From an uncultured Clostridiaceae bacterium (GTDB lineage: Bacteria; Bacillota; Clostridia; Lachnospirales; Lachnospiraceae), in NCBI GenBank assembly GCA_947175375.1, contig CAMWMT010000107.1:1-7878 (forward strand): a stretch of DNA of 7,878 nucleotides, in the 5' to 3' direction. Made by a program: the position numbers and the translations under genes. Numbering within the stretch: position 1 is the stretch's first letter; each line of letters opens with the position of its first letter. The notes beneath the pieces are model-generated. The model was not told the DNA's origin, made no database searches, and saw only the letters and a list, made by a program, of their open reading frames with translations. Below are positions 7,218-7,878 of this stretch, one piece after another.

Positions 7218-7257
7218 ATTCTTCCTCCTTCATGTAATCCTTTATCTTACCTGTCGT

Positions 7258-7878
7258 TTAATCCAGCGCCACAAATGTATCTATCATCTCAATGGCATCA
7301 AAATACAGGGAATGCTTTTTTCCGTCTCTCGTCTCTGCAAAGATTTTACGTTCCAGCCCCTGTCCGGAAAACAATCGGTCAAATCCAATCTCCTTATAGA
7401 TCCCTTCATACCCAATCAGCGTCAATTCTTCTATAAGGTTGCTCTTCAAATAATACTCTGCTGCTTTTTCTCCTGATTTCAGAGCTTCTCTGAATTCTTT
7501 CATCTTTCCTCTCGCATAAGATATTTTTTCCTGCTGGATTCCGATAAGAAGTTTCCTGAAATTCTCATATCTGCATACAGGTTCCTGCTTCCATACTTCT
7601 TCTTCCGCTGACAGAAGACACGGGCGCATCTCCAGTTGATGTCCGTCGTCCGTCGTATAATTTTTCCGCAGTTCCGCAACTGAATCCGGCAGTTCCCCAT
7701 ATTCAATATGCCAGTCGATCGCGCAGGCACGTTTGTCCATTCCATAATCTGCGATACTGCGTTTTGCATTGGAACAGAGCATCTCTGAAAGTTCATATGC
7801 TTTATAAAACGGATATTTCTGATGAACAATCGCAACCCCTGCACATGCTGTATATCCTTTCCGATCCTGTCTATTACA
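7258..7878 (-). CDS. cas10: Cas10 large subunit of type III CRISPR complex, C-terminal part (5' end outside window)
   Basis: The reading frame is open to the right edge, so only the last 206 residues are visible. In type III systems Cas10 recognises the crRNA-target duplex and its second palm (GGDEF-like) domain makes cyclic oligoadenylate from ATP. The visible start, with YTACAGVAIVHQKYPFYKAY at residues 9-28 followed by a helix containing SNAKR, is the usual end of that second palm domain, lying after the GGDD active site. The GGDD site itself and any HD nuclease domain lie outside the window and cannot be judged. The remaining part from about residue 80 is a helical C-terminal domain, normally the contact with the small subunit. 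It is followed 40 bases later by a Cas7 gene. A start at the internal Met at 7782 is very unlikely because the conserved palm sequence lies upstream of it. The assignment rests on recognised family style, not on a search. Confidence 0.85.
   Translation of the reverse strand, partial: CNRQDRKGYTACAGVAIVHQKYPFYKAYELSEMLCSNAKRSIADYGMDKRACAIDWHIEYGELPDSVAELRKNYTTDDGHQLEMRPCLLSAEEEVWKQEPVCRYENFRKLLIGIQQEKISYARGKMKEFREALKSGEKAAEYYLKSNLIEELTLIGYEGIYKEIGFDRLFSGQGLERKIFAETRDGKKHSLYFDAIEMIDTFVALD

Noticed and set aside
7027..7233. 68-codon open frame starting at 7233
   Set aside because: Its first codons are the ribosome binding site of the Csm3-like gene and it runs out of frame through that gene, so it is chance.
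6600..7436. Long plus-strand open frame of 278 codons
   Set aside because: It is antisense to three well-supported genes, has a Pro/Ser/His-rich composition typical of a shadow frame, no ribosome site and no family resemblance.

Overview
The window is the middle of a type III CRISPR-Cas effector operon, best classed as subtype III-D, read entirely from the minus strand (right to left). Eight genes lie head to tail with overlaps or gaps of at most 40 bases, and both ends of the window cut through a gene. I see no credible gene on the plus strand, no CRISPR array, no tRNA or rRNA, no mobile element and no terminator. No gene-free stretch exceeds about 40 bases. Strong AGGAGG-type ribosome sites, moderate-to-low GC and the style of the proteins suggest a Gram-positive anaerobe of the Clostridia, perhaps Lachnospiraceae. 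That assignment is inference.

Order in the direction of transcription: (1) the C-terminal 206 residues of Cas10, the large subunit, running off the right edge; (2) a 193-residue single-domain Cas7 of the Csm3 type; (3) Csx10, the Cas5-like protein that marks III-D, with a long helical C-terminus that may serve as the small subunit; (4) a 456-residue tandem Cas7-Cas7 protein; (5) a 132-residue Csx19-like protein; (6) a 686-residue Cas7 with a large insertion, of the TIGR03986 type, with a basic low-complexity tail; (7) a 203-residue CARF protein with no visible effector domain; (8) an unrecognised charged protein running off the left edge.

Genes 1 to 6 should form the crRNA-guided RNA-binding complex: Cas10 caps one end and, in this family, makes cyclic oligoadenylate; Csx10 holds the crRNA 5' handle; the Cas7 domains form the backbone and cut target RNA. 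Only two of the four Cas7 domains visible keep an Asp at the position of the Csm3 catalytic residue. Gene 7 carries the D-x-T-x-G-T-K nucleotide-contact motif of CARF sensors and should bind the second messenger. Because it has no HEPN motif or other effector, the most interesting open question is whether it is a ring nuclease, a bare sensor, or the sensor half of a two-gene switch whose output is gene 8.
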